A stretch of DNA of 64,000 nucleotides from Nannocystis exedens. Lineage in GTDB: Bacteria > Myxococcota_A > Polyangia > Nannocystales > Nannocystaceae. The DNA lies in contig NZ_NETK01000001.1 of assembly GCF_002343915.1 (NCBI RefSeq), positions 4,040,001 to 4,104,000 of the forward strand, read 5' to 3'. How positions within the stretch are numbered: position 1 is the first letter of the stretch; every line of letters starts with the position of its first letter. The notes below the pieces were generated by a model. That model searched no databases and was not told where the DNA came from. It saw nothing but the letters and a program-made list of their open reading frames with translations. This document shows, piece by piece, positions 43,660 through 52,133 of the stretch. A program made the position numbers and the translations under genes.

Positions 43660-45135
43660 ATGGTCTCCGTCTCGCGCGGCTCCCTGCTCCTCACCTCGCT
43701 CGTCCTCGTCGCCTGCGGCGACTCGCAAGGCAGCACCGACACCGCCGCCACCGCCGCCGAGTCGACCGGCGAGGCCACCGGCACCAGCGAGGCGAGCGGC
43801 AGCGAGACCACCAGCGCCCCGACCACCACCGGGACCGTCCCGACCACCGGCGGCACGACCGAGGGCGCCGAGGACCTGCGGCCCAACTGGCACCAGGACA
43901 TCGCCCCGCTGGTCACCGCCAGCTGTCAGAGCTGCCACGTGCCCGGCGGGATCGCCCCGTTCGCGCTGACCACCTACGAGGAGGCCAAGCCGTGGGCCGG
44001 CGTCATGGCGACCGACGTCGCCCAGGGCCTCATGCCGCCGTGGCACGCGCTCGAGACCGACGTCTGCCAGCCGCCGCTGCCCTACCTGCACGACCCGCGG
44101 CTGTCGGATGACCAAAAGGCCATGTTCCAGGACTGGGCCGATCTGGGCGCCCCCGAAGGCGATCCCGCGCTCGCCGCTCCGCTGCCGCCGCCGCCCTCGC
44201 TCGACCTCGAGAACCCGACCAAATCGATCACGATGACCACCCCGCTGACCGTCGACAAGGTCGGCAACACCCTCGACTTCTTCCACTGCCTCAGCCTCGA
44301 CCCCGGCAACGCCGCGCCGGTGTACGTCGACGGGATCCAGGTGCTCGCGGGCAACCCGAAGATCGTGCATCACGTCCTGATCTACGTCGACGCCGGCGCC
44401 GACTCGGCGAGCTGGCCCGGCGGCGTCAAGCAGAACTGCGGCGGCGGGGCCGGCATCGGCAACGCGCAATTGATCGGCGGCTGGGTCCCGGGCGGCATGC
44501 CGATGGTCGCGCCGGCCGGCGTGTCGACCGAGCTCCCGGCCGGCGCGCGGCTGATCCTCAACGTCCACTACCACGCCACCGGCGGCGGCCCCGAGGAGGA
44601 CAGCGCCACCGGCCTCGCCCTGCGCTGGAGCGACACCGCGGCCCAGTGGTCGACCTTCTTCACCCTCATCGGCGCCCCCGGCGTCGGCGAGTCGCTCCAT
44701 GGCCCGCTGATGATCCCCGCCGGCGAGGAGGCCCACGTCGAGGAGTACGAGTACATCGTCCCCGACAACATCCCCGCCCTCGCCGACGTGCGCGTATGGA
44801 CCGTCCTCAACCACATGCACAAGGTCGGCGTCGACATGCGCGTATGGGTCGAGAACGGCAGCGGCGAGACCTGCCTGCTGCACACCCCGCAGTGGGACTT
44901 CAACTGGCAGCGCTCCTATCAATACGACGCCCCGATCACCGAGAGCTTCCGCGTCCGCGCCGGCGACCGCGTCCGCCTGCGCTGCGTCTACAACAACACG
45001 ATGTCGAACCCCGGCGTCGTCGAGATGCTGGCCGAGGCCGGCCTCGACGCCCCGGTCGACGTCGGCCTCGGCGAGGGCACCCTCGACGAGATGTGCCTGA
45101 CCGGCGTCGGCGTGGCGATCAAGGGCAGCCTCTGA
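43660..45135 (+). CDS. Lipoprotein with CxxCH motif and copper type II monooxygenase-like domain
   Basis: 491 residues. The signal peptide ends in VLVAC (Cys ~19), then a Thr/Ser/Gly linker (~22-68) precedes the body. SCQSCH (~88-93) is a CxxCH haem-c motif within a small cytochrome-like domain. Downstream, HHVLIYVD (~236), NVHYH (~300) and HMHKVG (~385) carry His sets that match the copper sites of the peptidylglycine/dopamine-beta monooxygenase family. A haem domain could feed electrons to the copper centre. Proteins with this layout occur in myxobacteria and planctomycetes; no substrate is established here. The ATG at 43660 gives the signal peptide. It is divergent from the DUF2807-like gene. 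Confidence 0.85.
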   Translation: MVSVSRGSLLLTSLVLVACGDSQGSTDTAATAAESTGEATGTSEASGSETTSAPTTTGTVPTTGGTTEGAEDLRPNWHQDIAPLVTASCQSCHVPGGIAPFALTTYEEAKPWAGVMATDVAQGLMPPWHALETDVCQPPLPYLHDPRLSDDQKAMFQDWADLGAPEGDPALAAPLPPPPSLDLENPTKSITMTTPLTVDKVGNTLDFFHCLSLDPGNAAPVYVDGIQVLAGNPKIVHHVLIYVDAGADSASWPGGVKQNCGGGAGIGNAQLIGGWVPGGMPMVAPAGVSTELPAGARLILNVHYHATGGGPEEDSATGLALRWSDTAAQWSTFFTLIGAPGVGESLHGPLMIPAGEEAHVEEYEYIVPDNIPALADVRVWTVLNHMHKVGVDMRVWVENGSGETCLLHTPQWDFNWQRSYQYDAPITESFRVRAGDRVRLRCVYNNTMSNPGVVEMLAEAGLDAPVDVGLGEGTLDEMCLTGVGVAIKGSL

Positions 45136-45308
45136 GCGCTGGCATTTCGCCTCGGAAGGTGCCGCGCGACCTCGCAGCGGGAGCGCCGCGTTCGGCGGTC
45201 TCTTCGTCGCCGGCTGGGTTCTCAGCAAGCTCTGGAGCCGCAAATTCGCGCCCGAGTGACCACACGCAAACGCAGGATTTCCCTCACCGGCGCCGGGCCA
45301 CCCAGTGC

Positions 45309-46409
45309 CTACTTGATGGGCCGCTTGAGCTGGAGGTCACTGCCGACCTGCTTGAACTCGAACACCAAGCCAGGGGGTCGCTTGGCCGGATCCGGGACTT
45401 CCGGCTGATCGGTGTAGTCCAGCGGAAAGTAGCGCTTCTGATAACCCGGTGCAAGACTGTGGTCGAACATGATTTCGGGAGTGCGGGTGATACCGCCGCA
45501 CCCGTTGGGGACGAAGTGCTTGCGGTGATGGTTCGGATCCAGCCAATACACCTTCCACGGCTGGAGTTCGCTCCACCGCAGGCTGTACGGCATCTTGATT
45601 GCGGTAGTGTTGTGGATCGTGAGCACAGCCTCGACACCGACGAGACAGAAGGCTGGCGGATTGCTCTCTGCGTGGTACGCTGCCTCGAGAGCCGCCAGGA
45701 ACGCTGCGCTATCCTCGACCCGTCCGTACGCCTCCTCCTCAAAAGCGTTGTCCCGGTATACCAGATTCGCCTTCTTGTACTCCTGGAAATAGTAGAAGCC
45801 GAACGATTGAAGACTGCCTCCGAACCTCTCGTACTGCTCGGCGTGAACGAGTTCATGAGCCAGGGTAACCAGCCGCTCGAGGGGAGTCCTGTCCTCCCTG
45901 GCTGCCTGGATATAGATGTGGTAACCGTAGTTCTGCGCGCCGGCTTCCGTGCCACCGAGTTCGACAACGTAAGGCCCAAAGTCCCAATAGTTGAGCGGAT
46001 CGGCCCCATAGAAGACGGTGACGCGATCCACGAGATCCCCAAAGAACCTTCGCAGGACGGCTCGCTCGGTGCGTTGAATCGTGTGCTCGGGTCGGTTGGC
46101 GTGGCGAGCCCGCATGATGCCTGCCGCCCACGGGTATGCGAACCGTCCGGCCTCGGCCCAGGCCGCCACCGAAAGGTCATTCAGGATCGGAACCGGTGGC
46201 AGCGCGATCGGGGGAACATCCAGCTTCGGCATGGTGTACCCCTCTGGTGGCCACTCTGGCGCCCACGCCCTTTCCACGGCGTCTGCGGCCGTATCGAAGG
46301 GGGCCGCTTCGCTCGCCGTCGCCGCGGGCGCTGCCTCGCTCCGCGACTCATTACCCGCGAGGACAGTCACTGCTGCAGCAACGATGAAGACCTGGTTCTG
46401 TTGACTCAC
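45309..46409 (-). CDS. Exported protein with HExxH zinc-binding motif
   Basis: 366 residues. An N-terminal segment with a weak signal-like stretch (VFIVAAAVTVLAG) is followed by ~110 residues without clear motif. Then LVTLAHELVHAEQYERFG (~185-202) contains a zincin HELVH; similar motifs occur in DUF4157/eCIS-core-type domains. A later aromatic region (YYFQEYKKANLVYRD, SLRWSELQPWKVYWLDP) and FVPNGCGGITR are distinctive. It could be a zinc metallopeptidase or a degenerate relative. Its codon use and GC (~57 %) are unlike the neighbours, so horizontal acquisition is likely. The start is the ATG at 46409. Confidence 0.75.
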   Translation of the reverse strand: MSQQNQVFIVAAAVTVLAGNESRSEAAPAATASEAAPFDTAADAVERAWAPEWPPEGYTMPKLDVPPIALPPVPILNDLSVAAWAEAGRFAYPWAAGIMRARHANRPEHTIQRTERAVLRRFFGDLVDRVTVFYGADPLNYWDFGPYVVELGGTEAGAQNYGYHIYIQAAREDRTPLERLVTLAHELVHAEQYERFGGSLQSFGFYYFQEYKKANLVYRDNAFEEEAYGRVEDSAAFLAALEAAYHAESNPPAFCLVGVEAVLTIHNTTAIKMPYSLRWSELQPWKVYWLDPNHHRKHFVPNGCGGITRTPEIMFDHSLAPGYQKRYFPLDYTDQPEVPDPAKRPPGLVFEFKQVGSDLQLKRPIK

Positions 46410-46842
46410 TTCTGCTCTCCCCCCTCATCCGTTCGCTCACGGACACACAAAACCGTGAAGTGTGCTACTCCCGCTGCAAGCACTCTGGGTCCGCTCCATG
46501 TGCTAGCGGTCACGAAAAGCTGCAGAAGTTCTGAAACATGCGACCGCTGCGGCCGCCCCGCCCAACTTGGACGACGGTAGCCAAATCTCGCCCGGTAGCC
46601 AACGGAGTGTTCAACCGCTTCTCGACTCGACACGGCGCGCCAGCAACTCCCGCAAGCAGGCCTTTCGGTCACCTCGGCGATGACCTGGTCCCAGCTTGGC
46701 CCTGAGCCGTTCGATTTCGGCCTCGAACGCCTGTTAACGGCTCGTCTCGGTCCGCTCTGTGGCCGGTGATCGTGCCCGGCGCGTCGGTCGTGGTTCGTGG
46801 ACGCTCCGCGCGCGCCATGGGCGACCGTTGGGGCATGCGGCC

Positions 46843-46956
46843 ATGGTTCGGCCTCTCCTCACCCTTGGTCTCGCGCTCGCCTGCCAGCCATCCCAGAGCG
46901 ATACGTCGCCGATCACGACGGCGCCGCCGGACGCAACGATCGCCGCGCACTGTTGA
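46843..46956 (+). pseudogene. Lipoprotein N-terminal fragment
   Basis: An ATG followed by VRPLLTLGLALAC is a good lipoprotein signal peptide; a Ser/Thr/Pro stretch follows and the frame stops after ~37 residues. No continuation is found in another frame. It looks like the truncated start of a lipoprotein gene inside the low-GC island. Confidence 0.45.
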
Positions 46957-47240
46957 AAAACGAGGTCGCTGAGTACTCGAGGAGTTCGCTCTCAGTCGCG
47001 CTTCGCCGGGGCGCGATGAATGAGTCGAGCGGAGGCAAGGGGCGTTGCCAGAGCGTTGCCCAGCCGCTCCGTTGCCAGCCACTAAGGGAGCAAGGTCGGG
47101 CAACGGCGGGCGACTCAAACCCTCACCGAACACCGATCTGAGCCAGGAGACGAGGATCCGGAGGATCGGGGTGTGCGCGGGGGGTCCGGGGAAGGGCCGC
47201 AGCCGTGAGAGGCCGACCCGCCGTCGCGGGCTTCGATGGC

Positions 47241-47258
47241 GAATGTCCTCGGGGACAG
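47241..47258. repeat. 18-bp palindromic repeat unit, variant
   Basis: GAATGTCCTCGGGGACAG, with the core TGTCC/GGACA stem, upstream of the serine hydrolase gene. Confidence 0.5.
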
Positions 47259-47417
47259 GTCACGAGCGGGTTCGACGGCCAGGGCTGGCCGCCGAACACC
47301 CGCCACTTCACGTCGTTCACGGCGTATCCTCGCGAACATCCTCCGGAATTCGCGGGTGAGCACGCGCGCACCGGCGCCGCTTGCCGGTGCAACCAAGGGG
47401 CGGGACCCTCGACACCG

Positions 47418-48440
47418 ATGCCCATGCACCGCCGCGACCTGCTCCGCGCCCTGCCCCTGTTCGCCTGCGCCCCAGCGCTCGCGACGCCATCGCGCGCCGC
47501 GGACCGGTTCGACGACGTGCTTGTCGGCTTCGACCACGACGAGCATGCCGACCTGCGCGCCGTCGGCGTTCACCGCGGTCGGCGACGCGTCGCGTTGCGC
47601 ACCTACAACGGCGCGCGTGCCGACGAGCTGCACGACGTGCGCTCGGCAGGCAAGAGCATCACCTCGCTGCTGGCCGGCGCGGCCTTCGATCGCGGCATGC
47701 TGCGCGATCCCGCCGATCCGGTGCAGCGCTACCTCCCAACCTCGCGCGGCAGCGCCTTTGCCGATGTGCCGCTGCGCGATCTGCTCGACATGCGCAGCGG
47801 CGTCGACGCCTTCGACGAAGATCCCGCCTCGCCCGGCCACGAAGATCGCATGGATGCCGCACCCGATCCGGTGGCCTTCGCCTGGTCGGTGCCGCGGGCC
47901 ACGGCGCCGGGCCTGCACTACCGCTACAACTCGCTGGCCGCCTACGTCGCCGGCCTCGTCGTGCAGCAGGCCTGCGGACAGGACCTCGAAGCCTTCGCAC
48001 GCGACACTTTGTTCGCGCCGCTCGGCATCATGCGCTGGCATTGGGCACGCGACGCGGCCGGAAACGTGAAGGGCCAGGGCAATCTCTCGCTCGACGTGGA
48101 CGACATGCTACGTATCGGCCGCCTGCTGCTGGACGGCGGCAAACACGGGGGCACGCGCGTGATCGGCCGCGACTGGATCGACCGCACTCTGCAACCCGCC
48201 GTCGACATCGGCAACGCCGATCCCTACGCCTCGCACTACGGCCTGTACTGGTACCACGCCACCCACGCTGCGCGCGGCGGGCCGGTGCGCGTGATCTTTG
48301 CCTCGGGCAACGGCGGCAACAAGATCTACGTGGTGCCGGCGCTGGACTTGGTGATCGCCATCACGAGCCGCGCCTACGGGCGCGGCTACGGCCAGCGCCG
48401 CTCGCAGGCGATCCTGCAGGCCCTGCTCGCGGTGGCGTGA
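47418..48440 (+). CDS. Exported serine hydrolase (beta-lactamase/PBP4-like family)
   Basis: 340 residues. The N-terminus HRRDLLRALPLFACA is Tat-like (RR then hydrophobic). The catalytic SAGKSITS (~80) holds the SxxK motif and YRYNSLAAY the YxN motif; HGGTRVIGRDWI and FASGNGGNKIYVVP fit the class C/esterase branch of the family. It could be a peptidase, esterase or beta-lactamase; the exact activity cannot be decided. ATGs at 47418 and 47424 are both possible. Codon use has less strict GC3 than many neighbours, so transfer is possible. It lies at the right edge of the low-GC island. Confidence 0.87.
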   Translation: MPMHRRDLLRALPLFACAPALATPSRAADRFDDVLVGFDHDEHADLRAVGVHRGRRRVALRTYNGARADELHDVRSAGKSITSLLAGAAFDRGMLRDPADPVQRYLPTSRGSAFADVPLRDLLDMRSGVDAFDEDPASPGHEDRMDAAPDPVAFAWSVPRATAPGLHYRYNSLAAYVAGLVVQQACGQDLEAFARDTLFAPLGIMRWHWARDAAGNVKGQGNLSLDVDDMLRIGRLLLDGGKHGGTRVIGRDWIDRTLQPAVDIGNADPYASHYGLYWYHATHAARGGPVRVIFASGNGGNKIYVVPALDLVIAITSRAYGRGYGQRRSQAILQALLAVA

Positions 48441-48656
48441 CGCCGAGTGCGGCAACCTTCTTCGCTACGCGTTTGGCGTTAGCCGTGGCAGGTCGAGGGG
48501 AAGGGGTTGTAGCACTCGTCTCCGCGGGGCCGACCATCCGATCGGACACACGAGGCCGCCATTGCAGGGCAATGGCAGGTCGCTCGTCGGCTCGGTGCCC
48601 AATCGCGCATGGGTCCGGCTGCAGCGTCCGAGAGACGCGCCATACCGGAGCTCACC

Positions 48657-50861
48657 ATGCGCGTCGGCCCATTCATCCCCTCGCTCGCCCTCGCATGCTC
48701 GCTCGCCGACCCGCTCGATATCGGCGAGCTCGCCGGCTCTGTCCCGCGATGGCAGCAGGAGCGCCAGCTCGCGTACCTGCGCTTCGCGTGCGCTCGACCG
48801 CTGGATCCGACGCGGCAGTCGCAGGTGTTGATCCACCTGACTTGCGAGCGGCGGCTCGACGGCTTCGCGCTCGCGCCGGGCAGCGTCCCCGACGACGCGT
48901 GGGACGACCGCTTCGCGCGAATGCTGCGACTGCAAGACATGAGCGACCTCAACGCATTGCGCTTCCTGAGCCTCGTCTACGCCCATTCCGGGCATCCGGC
49001 GCTCTCGTCGGGGCTGTGGGCGCGGGTCGACGAGGCGCTGCTGTCGTTCAAATACTGGTCGAGCGATCCAACGCCGGAGCGGGTGCTCGACGGCGCGCCG
49101 GTGACCGACTCGATGTGGTACTGGAGCGAGAATCACTCGCTGATCTTCCGCACCGCCGAGTATCTGGCCGGACAGCGCTACGCCGAGGAGATCTTCGCCG
49201 TCACCGGCCTCACCGGCGAGGAGCACCGCGAGCGCGCGCGGCCCCAGCTGCTGGCGTGGCTCGACTACCGCGCGCGCTGGGGCTTCACGGAGTGGCACTC
49301 CGACGTCTACTACGCCCTCGACCTCGAGCCGCTGCTGATGCTGGTCGAGTGGGCCGAGGACGAGGAGGTGAGCGCTCGCGCGGCGATGCTCCTCGACCTG
49401 TTGTGGCTCGACGTCGCCCTCCACCTCCATCACGGAAACTCCGGCGGCACGCACGGTCGCTCGTACATCAAGGACAAGGCGGCGGCAGAGCTCAACGACA
49501 CGTTCGACGGCAGCAAGCTGCTGTTCGACGATACCCGCACGGACTGGGCCGACCCCGCCTCGCAACTCGCGGGGCTGCTGTCGCTGTCGACCGCGTACGC
49601 TCTGCCGTGGGTGATCCGCGAGATCGCCCGCGACGACGCGCCGATGGTCGACCGAGAGCGGATGAACCTGCCGGTCGACGAGCGCCCGCCTTCCGCGTGG
49701 GACACTCCCGCTCCGCCGCCGCCGTACGAATTGACGTACACCGAGGCCGACTTGCCGCTGTGGTGGTCCATGAACGCATTCGCCGCGTGGCCGCTGCTCC
49801 CGCTGACCTTCGCGGTGGCCGGCCGAGATGGCCTGTGGGACAGCCAGCTCGCCGATCTGGCGGTGCTGACCAAGCTCGTCGATACGACGCAGGGGCCCGG
49901 CGGCATCATGGAGGACTTTCACTCGCTCTACCGCTCGCTCTGGACCTCGCTCAACGCCAGGCTCCTCGAGGAGGTCCACACAACGACCTACCGGACCGCG
50001 GCGACGATGCTCTCGAGCGCTCAGGACTATCGGAAGGGCTCGATCGGCCGGCAGGTCCATTCATGGCAGGCGACGCTCGACGAGCGCGCGATCGTGTTCA
50101 CGCAGCAACCCCGCCGGCTGCCGCGAGCCGCGGGCGAGCCGATCGCGCCCGACTTCGACTGGCGGGTCTTCGACGAGCCGGGCCCCGGCTACTGGACCGG
50201 CGAGGCCTCGCTGCCGCGAGCGGGCCAGATCGACAACGTGGCGATCGTCCTTTATGCCCCGCAATATACGCCGACGCCGCTCTTCGCCAACTACGGCTAC
50301 CGCGATGAGACCCACGCCTACTTCCCGGTCGCCCACTTCGACGAGGTCGTCCAGCACGGCGGCTGGACGTTCGGGCGCCGCGGCGACGGCTACGTCGCCC
50401 TGTACTCGCACAATCCGACGAGCTGGCGCCTGGATCAACCCGCCGTCTACCGAAACGGCGGGCTGCCGTTCGATCTGGTCGCCACCGGCGTTCAGAACGC
50501 CTGGATCGTCGAGGTCGGCGACGCGGCTGAATGGCAGGACTTCGCCGCGTTTCGTGCCGCGATCGCCGCGGCCGAGCTCTCTGTCGTTCCGGTCGCCGAT
50601 CAGGACGGCGACGGCCACGGCGACGGGTTCGATGTCACCTACGCTTCGCCGTCGCGCGGGACGGTCACGTTCGGCTGGCACGCGCCGCTGACGGTCGACG
50701 GCCTCGAGGTGCCGCTCCACCACCAGCAGCGCATCGACAACCCGTTCGTCCGGGCGCCGTTCGACGCGCGTCGCTATGAGATCGCCCGCGGGGACGATCG
50801 GCTGCGGCTCGACTTCACGACCGGCGAGCGCTCCGCGACGCCCCCGCCCGCGGGGTGGTGA
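48657..50861 (+). CDS. Large exported protein, lyase-like architecture
   Basis: 734 residues, not assigned to a named family. A weak signal peptide (FIPSLALACSLADPL) starts at the ATG at 48657, which has GGAG seven bases upstream. The first ~450 residues are helical with many Trp/His/Tyr (YWSENHSLIFRTAEYLAG, WGFTEWHSDVYYALDLEPL), including the NHS...H and W-H-D-x-Y patterns seen in alpha/alpha-toroid polysaccharide lyases. The last ~280 residues are beta-rich. The helical-toroid plus beta-sandwich layout recalls glycosaminoglycan or alginate lyases, but the similarity is by architecture only. A DQDGDGHGDG loop near the end suggests calcium binding. Confidence 0.7.
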   Translation: MRVGPFIPSLALACSLADPLDIGELAGSVPRWQQERQLAYLRFACARPLDPTRQSQVLIHLTCERRLDGFALAPGSVPDDAWDDRFARMLRLQDMSDLNALRFLSLVYAHSGHPALSSGLWARVDEALLSFKYWSSDPTPERVLDGAPVTDSMWYWSENHSLIFRTAEYLAGQRYAEEIFAVTGLTGEEHRERARPQLLAWLDYRARWGFTEWHSDVYYALDLEPLLMLVEWAEDEEVSARAAMLLDLLWLDVALHLHHGNSGGTHGRSYIKDKAAAELNDTFDGSKLLFDDTRTDWADPASQLAGLLSLSTAYALPWVIREIARDDAPMVDRERMNLPVDERPPSAWDTPAPPPPYELTYTEADLPLWWSMNAFAAWPLLPLTFAVAGRDGLWDSQLADLAVLTKLVDTTQGPGGIMEDFHSLYRSLWTSLNARLLEEVHTTTYRTAATMLSSAQDYRKGSIGRQVHSWQATLDERAIVFTQQPRRLPRAAGEPIAPDFDWRVFDEPGPGYWTGEASLPRAGQIDNVAIVLYAPQYTPTPLFANYGYRDETHAYFPVAHFDEVVQHGGWTFGRRGDGYVALYSHNPTSWRLDQPAVYRNGGLPFDLVATGVQNAWIVEVGDAAEWQDFAAFRAAIAAAELSVVPVADQDGDGHGDGFDVTYASPSRGTVTFGWHAPLTVDGLEVPLHHQQRIDNPFVRAPFDARRYEIARGDDRLRLDFTTGERSATPPPAGW

Positions 50862-50923
50862 CTGCGGCCGGACACCATTGTTCCTGCGAGTCTGCTGAAT
50901 CGCTCCAGTCGAGCCGGATCTCA

Positions 50924-50941
50924 TACTGTCCTTTCAGACAG
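50924..50941. repeat. 18-bp palindromic repeat unit, variant
   Basis: TACTGTCCTTTCAGACAG, 62 bases after the preceding stop codon. Confidence 0.5.
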
Positions 50942-51109
50942 CCCTCGCGCGGTGTCCGCGTCACGACTTGCGCGGCACGCCCTCGTCGCTGCGCGACGAA
51001 CTCTCCGCGCTTCCTCGGTGCGCCAGCGGACGTCCGCGGCGCTACGCCCGACCTCGTCGCACGGCTTTCGGCTCGCGCCCGTCGTCGATCCGTGGCAAGG
51101 TCGCGCGCG

Positions 51110-51868
51110 ATGCTCTCGCTCGCCGGCTTTCACGTCCTCGTCACCGGCGGCAGTCGTGGCATCGGCGCCGCCGCCTGTCGCGATTCGCCGCCGCGGGCGC
51201 CGTCGTCCTCGTCCACGATCGCGACCGCCACGACGTCGCCGAGTCGCTGCTGAACGAGCTGCGGGCCGTCCACGACGTCTCGCATCTGCGCTTCGCCGCC
51301 GACCTCGCCGATTCGACCCAGGTCGACGCCATGTTCGAGCACCTCGCGCGAGTGGGGCCGGCTCGACTGCCTCGTCAACAACGCCGGCATGTGGGAGGAG
51401 GACGCGCTGGCTCGCTTCGACGTCGAGGTCTATCGCCACACCATGGACGTCGACCTCCTCGGCCCCTTCCTCGCCGTCGCCCGCGCCCTGCCGCTGCTGC
51501 GCCTGTCTCCGAGGGCATCCATCGTCAACGTCACCTCGACCGCCGGCCAGCGCGGCGAGGCCGACTACAGCCCCTACGCGGCCTCCAAGGGCGCCCTGAC
51601 CTCCGCCACCAAGTCGTGGGCCGTCGAGCTCGCCCCCGGCATCCGCGTCAACAGCGTCGCGCCCGGCTGGGTCGACACCGACATGACCGCCGGCGCGCTG
51701 CGCCACGATCCCGCCGAGCGCGCCCGCATCGAGAGCCAGATCCCCCTGCGCCGCGTCGCCACCGCCGACGACATCGCCGCTCCGATCGTCTTCCTCGCCT
51801 CCGACATGGCGCGCCACATCACCGGCGAGATCCTCAACGTCAACGGCGGCAGCGTCCTGTGCGGCTGA
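51110..51868 (+). pseudogene. Short-chain dehydrogenase gene with two frameshifts
   Basis: The SDR fold is complete when three frames are joined. The first frame gives VLVTGGSRGIGAA (NAD(P)-binding TGxxxGIG), the second FAAAGAVVLVHDRDRHDVAE to ~51350, and the third CLVNNAGM, then YSPYAASKGAL (catalytic YxxxK), GIRVNSVAPGWVDT and the C-terminus ending VNGGSVLCG. Breaks lie near 51170-51180 and 51350-51356; each is consistent with loss of one base. The catalytic residues are intact, so the damage is recent or is sequence error. The start at 51110 matches family position. Confidence 0.8.
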
Positions 51869-52133
51869 GCGCTCGCAGCGGTCGCCGACCTGAGCGGTCC
51901 CCCTCATCGCGGGACGACCGCTCGCGCTGGACCGCGTCGAACCACAAGCGCCGCGGATCCGCCAGCGCTCGCCGGCGAGTGTTATCATTGCACAGGACCA
52001 TCATTGGGCCGACGATTGTCTCGCTCGCCCGCTGAAGTCCTCGCTCATCGCCGCATCCGGACCTCGCCGAGTCTCCGGCGGATGAAGCCGCGCACCATTG
52101 ACAATCTGCGCGCGCTCGCCGAACAATCGCCGC

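Larger units (their letters stand above)
45136..47417. other. Lower-GC island with gene remnants
   Basis: From about 45140 to 47410 GC drops visibly (roughly 57-60 % against ~72 % around it). It carries one intact gene (45309-46409), the fragment 46843-46956 and a ~40-residue minus-strand coiled-coil-like remnant near 46619-46739 (AFEAEIERLRAKLG) that stops without a start. The 46410-47417 part (1008 bases) shows no complete gene. A palindrome-like GAATGTCCTCGGGGACAG is at 47241. I see no transposase or flanking repeat. Confidence 0.55.

Noticed and set aside
46619..46739. Insertion-sequence transposase remnant
   Set aside because: A ~40-residue coiled-coil-like frame without start or catalytic motif is too little to call a transposase.
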